NCBI GenBank assembly: GCA_009993635.1
Contig: JAACTC010000005.1
Location: forward strand, 434,001-498,000
From: Erythrobacter sp.
Lineage (GTDB): Bacteria; Pseudomonadota; Alphaproteobacteria; Sphingomonadales; Sphingomonadaceae
DNA length: 64,000 bases
Direction: 5' to 3'
In this document: one piece after another, positions 9,458-18,397 of the stretch
How positions within the stretch are numbered: position 1 is the stretch's first letter
Layout of the letters: every line of letters begins with the position of its first letter
The notes under the pieces: generated by a model
The model's database searches: none
What the model was told of the DNA's origin: nothing
The model's input: only the letters and a program-made list of their open reading frames with translations
Made by a program: the position numbers and the translations under genes

Positions 9458-10849
9458 TCAGTCGTTTCCTGCCGGCACCGTCAGGGTGAAAGTCGCCCCC
9501 TCGCCCGGCTTGCTCCGGATGGTCAGGTCGCCGCCCATCGCCTGCGCCAATCGCTTCGAGATGTAGAGGCCCAGCCCCGATCCGCCGCTGCCGCTGCGGC
9601 CCAGCCGCTCGAACTTGTTGAACACGATCCGCTGCGCTTCAGCATCGAGGCCCGGCCCCTCATCGGTCACTGAAACGCTCGCCTTGCGGCCATCGCTGTC
9701 CAGCCCGATAGTGATGGTGGAGCCTTCGGGCGAATAGCGGATCGCATTGCCGACCAGATTGAGCAGCACCTGCAGCACGCGCCGGAATTCGGCGGTGGCG
9801 GGCTGGCGCACATCCTTGGGCGGTGCGGAAATCGAGATGCGCTTTTCCTGTGCGCGGACCGCGAGGATACCGGCGGCACGCTGCGCGACATCGGCCAGGT
9901 CGATCGGATCGGGCGTCGCGCGGAAACCATCCGACTCCACCACTTCCAGATCGGTCAGATCATCGACCAGCGACAGCAGATGCTGCCCCGCGTTCACGAT
10001 GTCGCGCGCGTAGTCGCTGTATTCATCGCCCAGCGGCCCCGCCATGCGCGACCGGATGGTCTCCGCATTGGCCACGATGCGGGCAATCGGCTGGCGCAGG
10101 ATCGGGGTGAGATCGCGCCCGATGGATGCGCCATCGTCGGCCCGGCGGTCGCGCCGCTCTGTCCGGGTGACCCATGCACGGTTGGCGATCAGATACAGCT
10201 CGAAGCCTTGCGATCCGGGATTCGGCGCGCCGAGCGGGATCAGCCGCGCGGTCCAGTTTCGCGGGCTGCCGTCGATCACGACGCGCGCCTGGTCCAGCAG
10301 GCGCCAGTGTAGCGGCTGCGCGTGCTGGCTGCCGTCGATGCGCACGAAATCGGTCCATACCTGGCCCAGATTCTCGCTCATCCGGCGGGCGAGCGGCTGC
10401 AGGTCTTCCGCCTCTGTATGGACGGTCAGCAGTTTCTGATCGGGGTCGAGCCGGGCGTGCAGTTCGGCCAGCGCGTCGTCGATCGCATCCCGGCGCGCTG
10501 CGGCGTCGTCGTCCCGTTCAACCGGCGGCGCACTGGCCTGCCATGTGACGATGCCGATGGAACAGCCCGCGCCGCCATGATCGGTGCCCTCGCCTTCACC
10601 CGAGGGCACGATTTCCATCCACGACTTGATCCGGTCGCTGCCGTCGAAAGCATGGATCGTGCGGCCCAGGCGCAGATTGGTGCGGCGTGCCTTGCGCACC
10701 TGTTCGCGCAGTTCGGGAATTGCGATTACGCCGGGGATCTCTCCGCCGCACCGCCGCTGCAGCGAAGCGAGCAGGTCGTCCGCCGCAACCAGGCGGTCTT
10801 TCGCATCGGTGCGCGCCCGCGCGATATAGGTTTGCTGCTGGTCTTCCAT
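9458..10849 (-). CDS. Histidine-kinase-like protein lacking the phospho-acceptor histidine
   Basis: 463-residue soluble protein with no membrane segment. The first 230 residues contain two PAS-like stretches; residues about 235-300 match a HisKA dimerisation domain and 345-463 a HATPase_c domain. The ATPase boxes look intact: N-box LVGNAIRYSPEG, G1 DEGPGLD, G2 GGSGLGLYISKRL. In the H-box, where HELRTPL is expected, the sequence is TPILRQPIARI, so Pro249 (codon 10103-10105) stands in place of histidine. It may be a pseudokinase or a binding platform rather than an autophosphorylating sensor. The start is 6 nt after the DUF2336-like gene stop, so they are cotranscribed. Confidence 0.85.
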   Translation of the reverse strand: MEDQQQTYIARARTDAKDRLVAADDLLASLQRRCGGEIPGVIAIPELREQVRKARRTNLRLGRTIHAFDGSDRIKSWMEIVPSGEGEGTDHGGAGCSIGIVTWQASAPPVERDDDAAARRDAIDDALAELHARLDPDQKLLTVHTEAEDLQPLARRMSENLGQVWTDFVRIDGSQHAQPLHWRLLDQARVVIDGSPRNWTARLIPLGAPNPGSQGFELYLIANRAWVTRTERRDRRADDGASIGRDLTPILRQPIARIVANAETIRSRMAGPLGDEYSDYARDIVNAGQHLLSLVDDLTDLEVVESDGFRATPDPIDLADVAQRAAGILAVRAQEKRISISAPPKDVRQPATAEFRRVLQVLLNLVGNAIRYSPEGSTITIGLDSDGRKASVSVTDEGPGLDAEAQRIVFNKFERLGRSGSGGSGLGLYISKRLAQAMGGDLTIRSKPGEGATFTLTVPAGND

Positions 10850-10855
10850 TGGTTC

Positions 10856-11845
10856 CTACTCGGAATGCCCGAAAGGCGAGGATTCGAGCAGCGCGCGCGC
10901 ATCGGCGGTGGAGACGTGCTCTATCGCCGCGGGCATGGTGGCATCGGGATGCAGGCAGCGCAGCTGGGCACGCGCTTCCGCCGGGCTCAGCCCTGCAGCG
11001 CGCAGCGACAAGGCGAAGCGCACCAGTTGCCGGTCGTTGGTCGAAACCACCGCGATGTCACGCTCCTGCTCGGCCTTGCGGGCCAGCGTGGTGAGAAACA
11101 GCGCCGCACCCGCGTGGGTCAGCGACAGCGCCACATCGGTGCGCCGCCCAAGGCCTTCGACCGTGCGCGCAAGCAGCGACAGGCGCGCTTCGTTCTCGGC
11201 CCGCATGTCGCGAATTCGGCCCTCCACCATTGCGGCGAGATCCTCGCTCACATCGTCGCGCTGGCGGCGCCAAACGCCGATGAAATTCGCAAACTGATCT
11301 TCCGGAAGCTCGGCCAGCGGCATCTCCATCCGCTTCTGCTGTTCGATGAAGCGGGCCTGCGCCGCCAGCGTGCCCATGGCCGCATCGGACAGTTCGGCAT
11401 CATCCGAAGAAATCAGCGATTGCAGAAGTGGCGAGAGCACGGGGTCGATCCCGTTGCGTGCGCGCAGGCGGTCGGCCAGCTGCCATTCGATGGAAAGCGC
11501 ATGGCAATGGCCAAGGAATGCCGCGTGCCGTGCCAGTTCCTCGCCCAGGGCGTCCGCCCGCGCCTCGGCATAGGCGAATGCGTCGTTCGCACCGACCTCG
11601 TCCGCCTCGACCCGCAGCAGGCGGTAGGATGCGCTGCGCAGCATCCCGCGCACCCGCGCAATGATCGAATCGCTGAACAAAGAGCGATCCTGCGTGTTGA
11701 GGAAATGCGTGAGAACCGGTGTCAGGGTAGACAGCGCCATGTCGCCGCGCGCCAACTCGGCACGCAGCCCCGCGTCGACCGCCTGGTCGGCGTGCAGTGT
11801 TCCCGGGATCGTATCCGGCACGCTGGTCATCTGGCTATCTGTCAC
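10856..11845 (-). CDS. DUF2336-like protein
   Basis: 329-residue, mostly helical, soluble protein rich in Ala, Leu and Arg, with no signal peptide. It resembles the alphaproteobacterial DUF2336 family, whose function I do not know; this assignment is from general sequence character and is tentative. It sits between the HPt-like gene (182 bp upstream, same strand) and the histidine-kinase-like gene (6 bp downstream), which suggests a role in the same signalling pathway. ATG start at 11845; two further in-frame methionines lie close to it. Confidence 0.6.
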   Translation of the reverse strand: MTDSQMTSVPDTIPGTLHADQAVDAGLRAELARGDMALSTLTPVLTHFLNTQDRSLFSDSIIARVRGMLRSASYRLLRVEADEVGANDAFAYAEARADALGEELARHAAFLGHCHALSIEWQLADRLRARNGIDPVLSPLLQSLISSDDAELSDAAMGTLAAQARFIEQQKRMEMPLAELPEDQFANFIGVWRRQRDDVSEDLAAMVEGRIRDMRAENEARLSLLARTVEGLGRRTDVALSLTHAGAALFLTTLARKAEQERDIAVVSTNDRQLVRFALSLRAAGLSPAEARAQLRCLHPDATMPAAIEHVSTADARALLESSPFGHSE

Positions 11846-12027
11846 CGTCCTTGCTTAGCCCGCTATCGTTAAGGGCCGATTATCCCTGATCGAATAGCGC
11901 AAATAACCTAGCACAGGCGCGGCAAAGGTGCAGTCCCTGCAGGGCTGCGAATTGTGCATCGATCGGTCGGACTGAATTTAGGGTGCTTTTTCCCCGGTCC
12001 AAGCCAGAGAACCGCGAACTACCGCGC

Positions 12028-12339
12028 CTAGTCGGCGCACACCGTGTCGAATTCGGCGAGAAAGGCGTCGAGGCGGCGCAGCGCGACCGGATCGCCCGGC
12101 GCGGTGTCGATCGTCGCCTGGGCCAGCGCGATCAGATCGTCGGCATGGAAACTGGCCGCGAGACCTTTGATCCGCTGGGCGGCAAGCAGCCAGTTTCCAT
12201 CGCACCGGGATCGGTGGAGGAGGTCGATCTGCTGGGCCAGGCTTTCACGGAACGCGCCGCGCAGCTCGGCGAGCAGCGCGGGATCGTCGCCCGCAGCAGC
12301 GGTGAGAGTCGCGGTAAAGGCGGCGTTTTCGAAAGCCAT
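12028..12339 (-). CDS. HPt-domain-like protein lacking the phospho-histidine
   Basis: 103-residue single-domain helical protein matching the HPt fold. The core reads LLAAQRIKGLAASFHADDL, against the family pattern AHxLKGxxxxxGAxxL. The histidine that receives the phosphoryl group is replaced by Gln55 (codon 12175-12177). The glycine and the following helix are kept, so the fold is probably intact while phosphotransfer is not possible at this site. It is codirectional with the DUF2336-like and kinase-like genes and divergent from the coiled-coil gene at 12410. Probable role: a binding module in a non-phosphorylating pathway (inference). Confidence 0.75.
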   Translation of the reverse strand: MAFENAAFTATLTAAAGDDPALLAELRGAFRESLAQQIDLLHRSRCDGNWLLAAQRIKGLAASFHADDLIALAQATIDTAPGDPVALRRLDAFLAEFDTVCAD

Positions 12340-12360
12340 GTGTCGTTTCTAGGATGAAGG

Positions 12361-12382
12361 CGGTTAACGCGGGGTTTAACCG
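12361..12382. promoter_or_regulatory. Palindrome CGGTTAA-N8-TTAACCG in divergent promoter region
   Basis: Perfect 7-bp inverted repeat (12361-12367 and 12376-12382) in the 70-bp space between the HPt-like gene and the TipN-like gene. It resembles the CtrA recognition sequence TTAA-N7-TTAA of alphaproteobacteria, but the spacing is 8, not 7. It could be an operator controlling both divergent genes. Confidence 0.45.
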
Positions 12383-12409
12383 GGCAAGAATCGTGATAAG
12401 CCGCATTGC

Positions 12410-14878
12410 ATGAGCGGGGGTCCGTCAATCAGGGCAGTAGGGCACGAAGGCACCGGCGCAGACAGCGCGGTGGCCGAACCTGATACGCACGCCAATGCCG
12501 AACCGGCCGAACAGGGCCCGGTCGAAGATGACTTTCCCTATGACGAAGACGATGGCGACACTGCGCGCGCACCGCTGTTCGCCAGTCCGGTTGCGACCAT
12601 CGTCGCCGGGCTCGCGCTGATCGGCTGGACCGTCCTGTTCGCGCTGTCACGCGGTGTGGCCAGCTTCGCCGCGATGGATCTGGCCGGTGTCAGCGACGCC
12701 ATCACCACATGGGCGATCCCCACACTGCTCATTCTGTTCGTCTGGCATATGGCGAGCCAGCGCATCGGCCGGCAGAGCGCCCTCTTCCGCGCAACCGCCA
12801 GGGGCGCGGCGGTGGACATCGCCGATCTCGAAGCGCGGCTGCTGACGGTCAACCGAGAGCTCAGCCTGGCGCGCGAGTTCCTGACCCAGCAGACCCGCGA
12901 ACTGGAATCGCATGGCCGGGTCGCCGCTTCGCGCCTGTCGCAGAATGCCGACCGGATCGAGGCTCTGGTTGCCGAAAATGGCGAGGAAGTGGAGCGGATC
13001 GCGCGTGTTTCCGAGACCGCGCTCGCCAACATGGCCCGCCTGCGCGACGACTTGCCGGTCATCACCAATGCCTCGCGCGATGCGGCCAACGCGGTCGGCT
13101 CGGCGGGCGAAAGGGCGCAAAGCGCAGTCGAGTCGTTGGGTGACGGCATGGCGAGGCTCAACGAATTCGGCGAAGCGGGTGAGCGCCATGTCGAACATTT
13201 CAGGAGCCAGGTCGGCCGCACGCTGACCGAGCTGGGCGACCGGGTGGCGGAGCTGGAAGCGATGGCCGATGCCCGCTTCACCGCCCTGCGCACGCAGAGC
13301 GAAAGTTTCCGTGCCGAGCTTGATGGGCGCGAGGTGGAAGCACTGGCCGCAGCTCAGGCCCGCGTCGACAAGCTGCGCGAGCGCCTGACCGCCGCCATCG
13401 ACGAGGTGCAGTCGATCGACGAGCAGGCGATGGGGTCCGCCCAGACGCGTCTTGCAAGCCTGCGCGAAGAAGCCGACCGGATCGACGAAGCCATGAAGGC
13501 GCGCGACAAGGAATTCCTCGCCTGGGTCGAGGCCCGGCGCGCACGGATCGAAGAGGTCGAAGGACAAGCGATAGAGGGGCTGGAAGCCCGCCTCTCCGCA
13601 ATCGACAGCGCGGTGGAGGAACGCCGCGAAAATCACGCCGCAACCGCACGCGAGATTGCCCGCTCGGGCGAGGAAGCGGCGGATCAGCTCGCCAAGGCGG
13701 GTGAGCGGATTGCACAGATCGCCGGCACGGCGGCGAACGCGCGCGAAGACATGGTCCGGGCGACCGACGCGCTGGAAGATCGCCTGACCGCCGGCAGCAC
13801 GGATCTTGCCGCACTCAATACCACGCTGGCCGATGCGACCGAGGCCAGCATCCGGCTGCTTGAGCTGATTCAGGCAGGCGCTGCGCACAGCCGGGATGTC
13901 CTCCCCGAAGCGATGGAAGCCGCCGAGGCCCGGCTTGCTGCCCTGGCCGAGAATGGCGAGAAGCTGCGCCGGACCATCGATGAAGGCGCTGAGCGCAGCG
14001 AGCGGCTTTCTGCTTACGTCATCGAAACGCGCGAACAGGGCGAGGAAATCTTCGGCGTCGCCGACCGGATCGACGACCGGCTGGCAAAGACGCGCGACAC
14101 TATGACCGAGAACATCGCGAGGCTGCGCACCGCGCTCGCCCTGCTAGACGAAGAGGCGGAGGTCGTCTCGCACACTACTGCAACGCGCCTGTCCGCTGCG
14201 GTCGAGCAGCTCGAAGCCTCGGCGCGCAAGGCGCACGAGGCGCTGGAACGGTATGGAGCCGAAGAGGGGAGCGAACTGGGCGCACGGATTGGCGAAAACG
14301 CGGCCGACGCGGTCGCCGCTGCCTTGCGCGCGGAAGCGGACGAAGCCCTCGACGAACTGCGCGAGGCGACGACCCGCTCAGCCGAGGCTGCCCGCGCCGC
14401 CGCACGCCAGCTGCGCGATCAGCTGTCGTTGGTGAACGAGCTTGCCGGCAATCTGGAAACCCGCGTTGCCGTTGCACGAGAGCGGGCCGAAGAGCAGGTC
14501 GACAACGATTTCGCGCGGCGCGTCGCGCTGATCACCGAAAGCCTCAACTCCAATGCCATCGATATTGCCAAGTCGCTGTCGCGCGAGGTGTCCGACACGG
14601 CATGGGCCAGCTACCTGCGCGGCGACCGGGGCATATTTACCCGCCGCGCGGTGCGCCTGCTCGACAACACGCAGGCCCGCGAGATCGCGGAACTGTATGA
14701 CGACGACGACGATTTCCGCGAGCATGTGAACCGTTACATTCACGATTTCGAGGCGATGCTGCGTACGCTGCTTTCCACCCGCGACGGCAATGCGCTGGCG
14801 GTGACGCTGCTCGGGTCCGAAGTCGGCAAGCTGTATGTCGCGATGGCGCAGGCGCTGGATCGGCTCCGCTCCAGCTAA
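12410..14878 (+). CDS. Two-TM long coiled-coil protein, TipN-like architecture
   Basis: 822 residues. An acidic N-terminal tail (1-55) is followed by two membrane helices (about 59-80 and 98-115), then about 580 residues of nearly continuous Ala/Glu/Arg-rich coiled coil, and a compact conserved-looking C-terminal region (from about 690) with LITESLNSNAIDIAKSLSRE and TRRAVRLLDN. Two N-terminal TM segments plus a long cytoplasmic coiled coil of this size is the layout of the Caulobacter polar landmark protein TipN, also about 880 residues. I cannot prove orthology from sequence reading. Automatic annotation would call it hypothetical or ATPase-like; no Walker motif is visible. It is divergent from the HPt-like gene. 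Confidence 0.7.
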   Translation: MSGGPSIRAVGHEGTGADSAVAEPDTHANAEPAEQGPVEDDFPYDEDDGDTARAPLFASPVATIVAGLALIGWTVLFALSRGVASFAAMDLAGVSDAITTWAIPTLLILFVWHMASQRIGRQSALFRATARGAAVDIADLEARLLTVNRELSLAREFLTQQTRELESHGRVAASRLSQNADRIEALVAENGEEVERIARVSETALANMARLRDDLPVITNASRDAANAVGSAGERAQSAVESLGDGMARLNEFGEAGERHVEHFRSQVGRTLTELGDRVAELEAMADARFTALRTQSESFRAELDGREVEALAAAQARVDKLRERLTAAIDEVQSIDEQAMGSAQTRLASLREEADRIDEAMKARDKEFLAWVEARRARIEEVEGQAIEGLEARLSAIDSAVEERRENHAATAREIARSGEEAADQLAKAGERIAQIAGTAANAREDMVRATDALEDRLTAGSTDLAALNTTLADATEASIRLLELIQAGAAHSRDVLPEAMEAAEARLAALAENGEKLRRTIDEGAERSERLSAYVIETREQGEEIFGVADRIDDRLAKTRDTMTENIARLRTALALLDEEAEVVSHTTATRLSAAVEQLEASARKAHEALERYGAEEGSELGARIGENAADAVAAALRAEADEALDELREATTRSAEAARAAARQLRDQLSLVNELAGNLETRVAVARERAEEQVDNDFARRVALITESLNSNAIDIAKSLSREVSDTAWASYLRGDRGIFTRRAVRLLDNTQAREIAELYDDDDDFREHVNRYIHDFEAMLRTLLSTRDGNALAVTLLGSEVGKLYVAMAQALDRLRSS

Positions 14879-14919
14879 GGCGACCACACCGCGCGCCGCG
14901 CCGCCGAGGCGCTACCCTG

Positions 14920-15204
14920 TCAGGCTCCGGAACGCTGGCCCGGCGGCAGCATGAAATCGAAGCTTTCGCGGGTGATCCAGCCCTGTTCCCAGTTGAGCAC
15001 CCACAGCAGGGTGAGCACCGCGGCAATCACTGCCGCGCGCAGAGCCAGGCGGCCGGGCCGGAAATTGGCGGGCGCGCTCTCGGCCTGGCCGGGTACCAGC
15101 TCGATACCCAGCTCCTCGTGCGTGCGCACTCCGAAAGGAAGCATCACGAAGGCGACGAATATCCACGTCAGCACATAGATCGCGAGGATCGACCAGCCAC
15201 TCAC
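14920..15204 (-). CDS. DUF1467 family membrane protein
   Basis: 94-residue protein with two predicted membrane helices (SILAIYVLTWIFVAFVMLPF and LRAAVIAAVLTLLWVLNW) and the motif PFGVRTHEELG followed by PGQAESAPANF, which I recognise as DUF1467, a family of unknown function in alphaproteobacteria. The GTG at 15204 is chosen because it starts one base after the rnj stop and gives the family N-terminus; the longer frame reaching 15318 would lie inside rnj. It is the last gene of the minus-strand run nuoN-birA-coaX-rnj. Confidence 0.85.
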   Translation of the reverse strand: MSGWSILAIYVLTWIFVAFVMLPFGVRTHEELGIELVPGQAESAPANFRPGRLALRAAVIAAVLTLLWVLNWEQGWITRESFDFMLPPGQRSGA

Positions 15205-15205
15205 A

Positions 15206-16855
15206 TCACGCCTCCGGGATGATGACCTGAACCTGCGGGCGCTTGCCCGACCAGCGATTGGCGGCACGGCGTGCCGCAAGGCGAACCGCTTCATGCCGGG
15301 CCTTGGCGTCCTTCGCATCGCGCCCGCGCAAGCCGCGCAGGGCGGATTGCACGTCGCGCGTCGCTTCGGACACGAAATCCGGGAAATCCTCGTCCAGCGG
15401 CAGGCCGAGCGCCCGGATCGTCACATCGTCCCGCCCGGTCACCACTACCAGCAGCACGCCATCGCGCGCGAGGCGACGGCGTTCGGTGATCGCATTGCCA
15501 TCGGCGGGAACGATGATGTCCCCGTCGAGCACGAGGCGGCCCGTCGGCACCTTTGCGATCTTGCCCGGTTCGCCCGGCGCCAGCGACACGATATCGCCAT
15601 TCTTCTGGAAAACGGCGTGGGGGATGCCTTCGGAAAGGCCAAGCCGCGCCTGTTCCTGCATGTGGCGCACTTCGCCGTGCACCGGCACCAGGATTTCCGG
15701 CTGCAACCATTCGTACAGCGCCTGCAGTTCGGGGCGGCCGGGGTGGCCGGAGACATGGATCATGCTCTGCCGATCGGTCACCATCACGATGCCGCGCTCC
15801 GCCAGCTGGTTCATCACCTTGCCGATGGACAGCTCGTTACCGGGTATCTGGCGGCTGGAGAATAGCACCACATCGCCGCGCGAAAGCTCCAGCGGATGGT
15901 TGTTATCCGCCATGCGGCCCAGCGCCGCGCGCGGTTCGCCCTGCCCGCCGGTGGCGACGATCATCACCTTGCCGCGGGGCATGCCCATCGCGGTGTCCCA
16001 GTCCACGGGCTTGGGAAAATCGGTAAGGTATCCGCAGCCCTGCGACACTTCGAGCATCCGGTCGAGCGAACGGCCGGCAATCACGATCTCGCGCCCGGTT
16101 TCCCTGGCGATCTCGCCCAGCGTGTGCAGCCGCGCGACGTTGGAGGCAAAGGTGGTTACAACCACGCGCCGGTCCGGCCAGCTTTGAACCTGTTCCAGCA
16201 GACCCTTGAACACGGCCCCTTCGGAGCCGCTTGCCTCGGGATTGAAGACGTTGGTGCTGTCGCACACCAGCGCCAGCACGCCATCCTCGCCAATCGCGCG
16301 CAGCTCTTCCTCAGTGGTCGGTTCGCCGATGATCGGGTCTTCGTCCAGCTTCCAGTCGCCGGTGTGGAAGACCTTGCCGTAAGGCGTGTCAATCAGCAGC
16401 GCGTTGCCTTCCGCGATCGAGTGGGCGAGCGGCAGGTAGCGGATGCCAAAAGGTCCGATCTGCATATCCTCGTCGCCTTCGCGCACGATGTGCAGCGGCA
16501 CTTCGTCGACCAGGTCGGCTTCCTGCAGCTTGCGCCGCACCAGTTCCGCGGTGAACGGCGTCGCGTAAAGCGGCACGCCCAGATCCGCTGCAAAATAGGG
16601 AATCGCGCCGATGTGATCCTCGTGCGCGTGGGTCAGTACGATGCCCATCAGGTCCTTCACCCGATCTTCGATAAATTCGAGATCGGCGAAAACCAGCTCA
16701 ATTCCGGGATATTCGTTGGCGCCGAAGGTCATGCCCAGATCGACCATCAGCCACTTACCGTCGCAGCCGTAGAGGTTGACGTTCATCCCGATCTCGCCCG
16801 AACCACCCAGGGCAAGGAAAAGGAGTTCGTTCTCCGGCTTGAAATTCTTTTTCAT
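15206..16855 (-). CDS. rnj: Ribonuclease J
   Basis: Metallo-beta-lactamase/beta-CASP nuclease acting as 5'-3' exoribonuclease and endonuclease in mRNA and rRNA maturation. The 549-residue product shows ELLFLALGGSGEIGMN at the N-terminus, the metal motif THAHEDHIG, the second site HTGDWKLD, and the beta-CASP/C-terminal motif HVSGHPGRPEL with PVHGE. Start chosen at 16855 (MKKNFKPENE), one base after the coaX stop; ten more residues upstream are possible but overlap coaX. The genome also has RNase E in this window (50620), so both degradation enzymes coexist, as is usual in this class. Confidence 0.95.
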   Translation of the reverse strand: MKKNFKPENELLFLALGGSGEIGMNVNLYGCDGKWLMVDLGMTFGANEYPGIELVFADLEFIEDRVKDLMGIVLTHAHEDHIGAIPYFAADLGVPLYATPFTAELVRRKLQEADLVDEVPLHIVREGDEDMQIGPFGIRYLPLAHSIAEGNALLIDTPYGKVFHTGDWKLDEDPIIGEPTTEEELRAIGEDGVLALVCDSTNVFNPEASGSEGAVFKGLLEQVQSWPDRRVVVTTFASNVARLHTLGEIARETGREIVIAGRSLDRMLEVSQGCGYLTDFPKPVDWDTAMGMPRGKVMIVATGGQGEPRAALGRMADNNHPLELSRGDVVLFSSRQIPGNELSIGKVMNQLAERGIVMVTDRQSMIHVSGHPGRPELQALYEWLQPEILVPVHGEVRHMQEQARLGLSEGIPHAVFQKNGDIVSLAPGEPGKIAKVPTGRLVLDGDIIVPADGNAITERRRLARDGVLLVVVTGRDDVTIRALGLPLDEDFPDFVSEATRDVQSALRGLRGRDAKDAKARHEAVRLAARRAANRWSGKRPQVQVIIPEA

Positions 16856-16856
16856 A

Positions 16857-17639
16857 TCATCCTTTGGCAATGACCCGCGCGGCAAGCAGTTGCAGGCCGC
16901 GGATTGTCAGGTCGGTATCCACGACATCAAATATGTCGGTATGGTCGTCGAACAAGACCGAGAGGCCGCCGGTGGCAACCACCTTGGTCGGGCGGCCGAC
17001 TTCTTTCTTCATCCGGGCGATCAGCCCTTCCATCATGGCGACGTAGCCCCAGAAGACGCCGATCTGCATCTGGTCTTCGGTGTTGCGACCGATAACGCTG
17101 CGGGTTGCGGGCGCGCCGATCGCAATGCGGGGGAGCTTCGCGGTCTTCCCTACAAGCGCATCAAGCGACAGATTGATCCCGGGCGTGATGATCCCGCCCT
17201 TGTAGGCGCCGTTGTAATCGACCGCCTCGAACTTGGTCGCGGTACCGAAATCGACCACGATCATGTCGCCGCCGAACATGTGGTGCGCGGCAATGCAGTT
17301 GAGTGCGCGGTCCGCACCCAGCGAGCTGGGCTGCTCCACATCGATTTCGAAATTCCAGGCGGCATCGCCCTGCCCTGCAACGATCGGGGTGATGCCGAAA
17401 TATTTCTCGCACAGCACGGTCAGGTTGTGGTCCGCACGCGGGACGACCGAACCGAAGATGATGTGGGTGATCTGTTCGCGCGATACGCCCTCTATCCCGA
17501 GCAGCTGAAACAGCCACACGGCATATTCATCGCCCGTCCTCCGCCCGTCGGTCGAGATGCGCCACCGCGCACGCAGATCCTCGCCGTCGAACAGCGCGAA
17601 CACGAGATTGGTGTTTCCGACATCGATTGCGAGAAGCAT
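16857..17639 (-). CDS. coaX: Type III pantothenate kinase
   Basis: Phosphorylates pantothenate in the first step of coenzyme A synthesis. The 260-residue product starts [17 protein letters not shown], the ASKHA phosphate-1 motif, then has [12 protein letters not shown] and [13 protein letters not shown] and a glycine-rich ATGGLSVLF near the C-terminus. All are typical for CoaX, which is unrelated to CoaA. It lies 20 bp after birA, codirectional. The order birA-coaX-rnj after nuoN is common in related alphaproteobacteria. Confidence 0.96.
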   Translation of the reverse strand: MLLAIDVGNTNLVFALFDGEDLRARWRISTDGRRTGDEYAVWLFQLLGIEGVSREQITHIIFGSVVPRADHNLTVLCEKYFGITPIVAGQGDAAWNFEIDVEQPSSLGADRALNCIAAHHMFGGDMIVVDFGTATKFEAVDYNGAYKGGIITPGINLSLDALVGKTAKLPRIAIGAPATRSVIGRNTEDQMQIGVFWGYVAMMEGLIARMKKEVGRPTKVVATGGLSVLFDDHTDIFDVVDTDLTIRGLQLLAARVIAKG

Positions 17640-17659
17640 CTGCTATCCTTCCGCTAGCA

Positions 17660-18373
17660 TCACTGCGCCAGCATCACATCGCCAGCGTGAATGGCACGGG
17701 TGGTCCCATCGGCCAAGCGCAGTCGCATGGAGCCTTCGGGCTCAAGACCATCGAACCGTCCCTCGACCACCACCCCATTGGGTTCATGCACGCTGACGGG
17801 AGTGCCGACGCGCATCCCCGCGACGCTCCAGCGGCGGATCAACGGTTCGATTCCGTAAGTTCGCCAGCGGTCCAGCTCGGTCGCGAAATTGGCGGCGAGG
17901 CTGGCGGCAAAGGAATCGCGGTCAGGCGCCGGACCGAACGCAGTGAGCGCGATGGTCTCGCGGTCGGGCATATCCGGCGCAGAGGCGAGGTTCACCCCGA
18001 TACCGATCACCACCGCGTCCGTCCCACCTTCGAGAAGGATGCCCGCCAGCTTGGCTTTGCCGACCAGCAGGTCGTTCGGCCATTTCAGCGTAAGATTGTG
18101 CAGGTTGGGTGCAATGTCCTGCACCGTGTCGAACAGGGCGATCCCGGTCAGCAGCGAAAGCGTGTGCGCCGGCGGCTGGCCGGGGCGCACCTGCACAATG
18201 GTGGAACCCATGAAATTATGCAGGCCGCCCTGCCAATTGCGCCCCTGTCTGCCGCGCCCTGCGGTCTGCCGGTCGGCCACCAGCCATTCGCCTTCGCGCG
18301 GCGGGGTACCATCGCGCAACGCGCTGAGCAGATCGGCGTTGGTGGAGCCGGTTTCGGGGACGATACGGATCAC
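17660..18373 (-). CDS. birA: Biotin--[acetyl-CoA-carboxylase] ligase
   Basis: Attaches biotin to the carrier domain of acetyl-CoA carboxylase and related enzymes. The 237-residue product contains only the catalytic and C-terminal domains: ETGSTNADL at the start, the biotinyl-5'-AMP loop GRGRQGRNW, KWPNDLLVG and GIGVNLA. There is no N-terminal DNA-binding domain, so it is a group I ligase and not a repressor of biotin genes. It follows nuoN after 24 bp on the same strand. Confidence 0.95.
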   Translation of the reverse strand: MIRIVPETGSTNADLLSALRDGTPPREGEWLVADRQTAGRGRQGRNWQGGLHNFMGSTIVQVRPGQPPAHTLSLLTGIALFDTVQDIAPNLHNLTLKWPNDLLVGKAKLAGILLEGGTDAVVIGIGVNLASAPDMPDRETIALTAFGPAPDRDSFAASLAANFATELDRWRTYGIEPLIRRWSVAGMRVGTPVSVHEPNGVVVEGRFDGLEPEGSMRLRLADGTTRAIHAGDVMLAQ

Positions 18374-18397
18374 GGCGGTGCTGCGGTCCGCGCAGCG

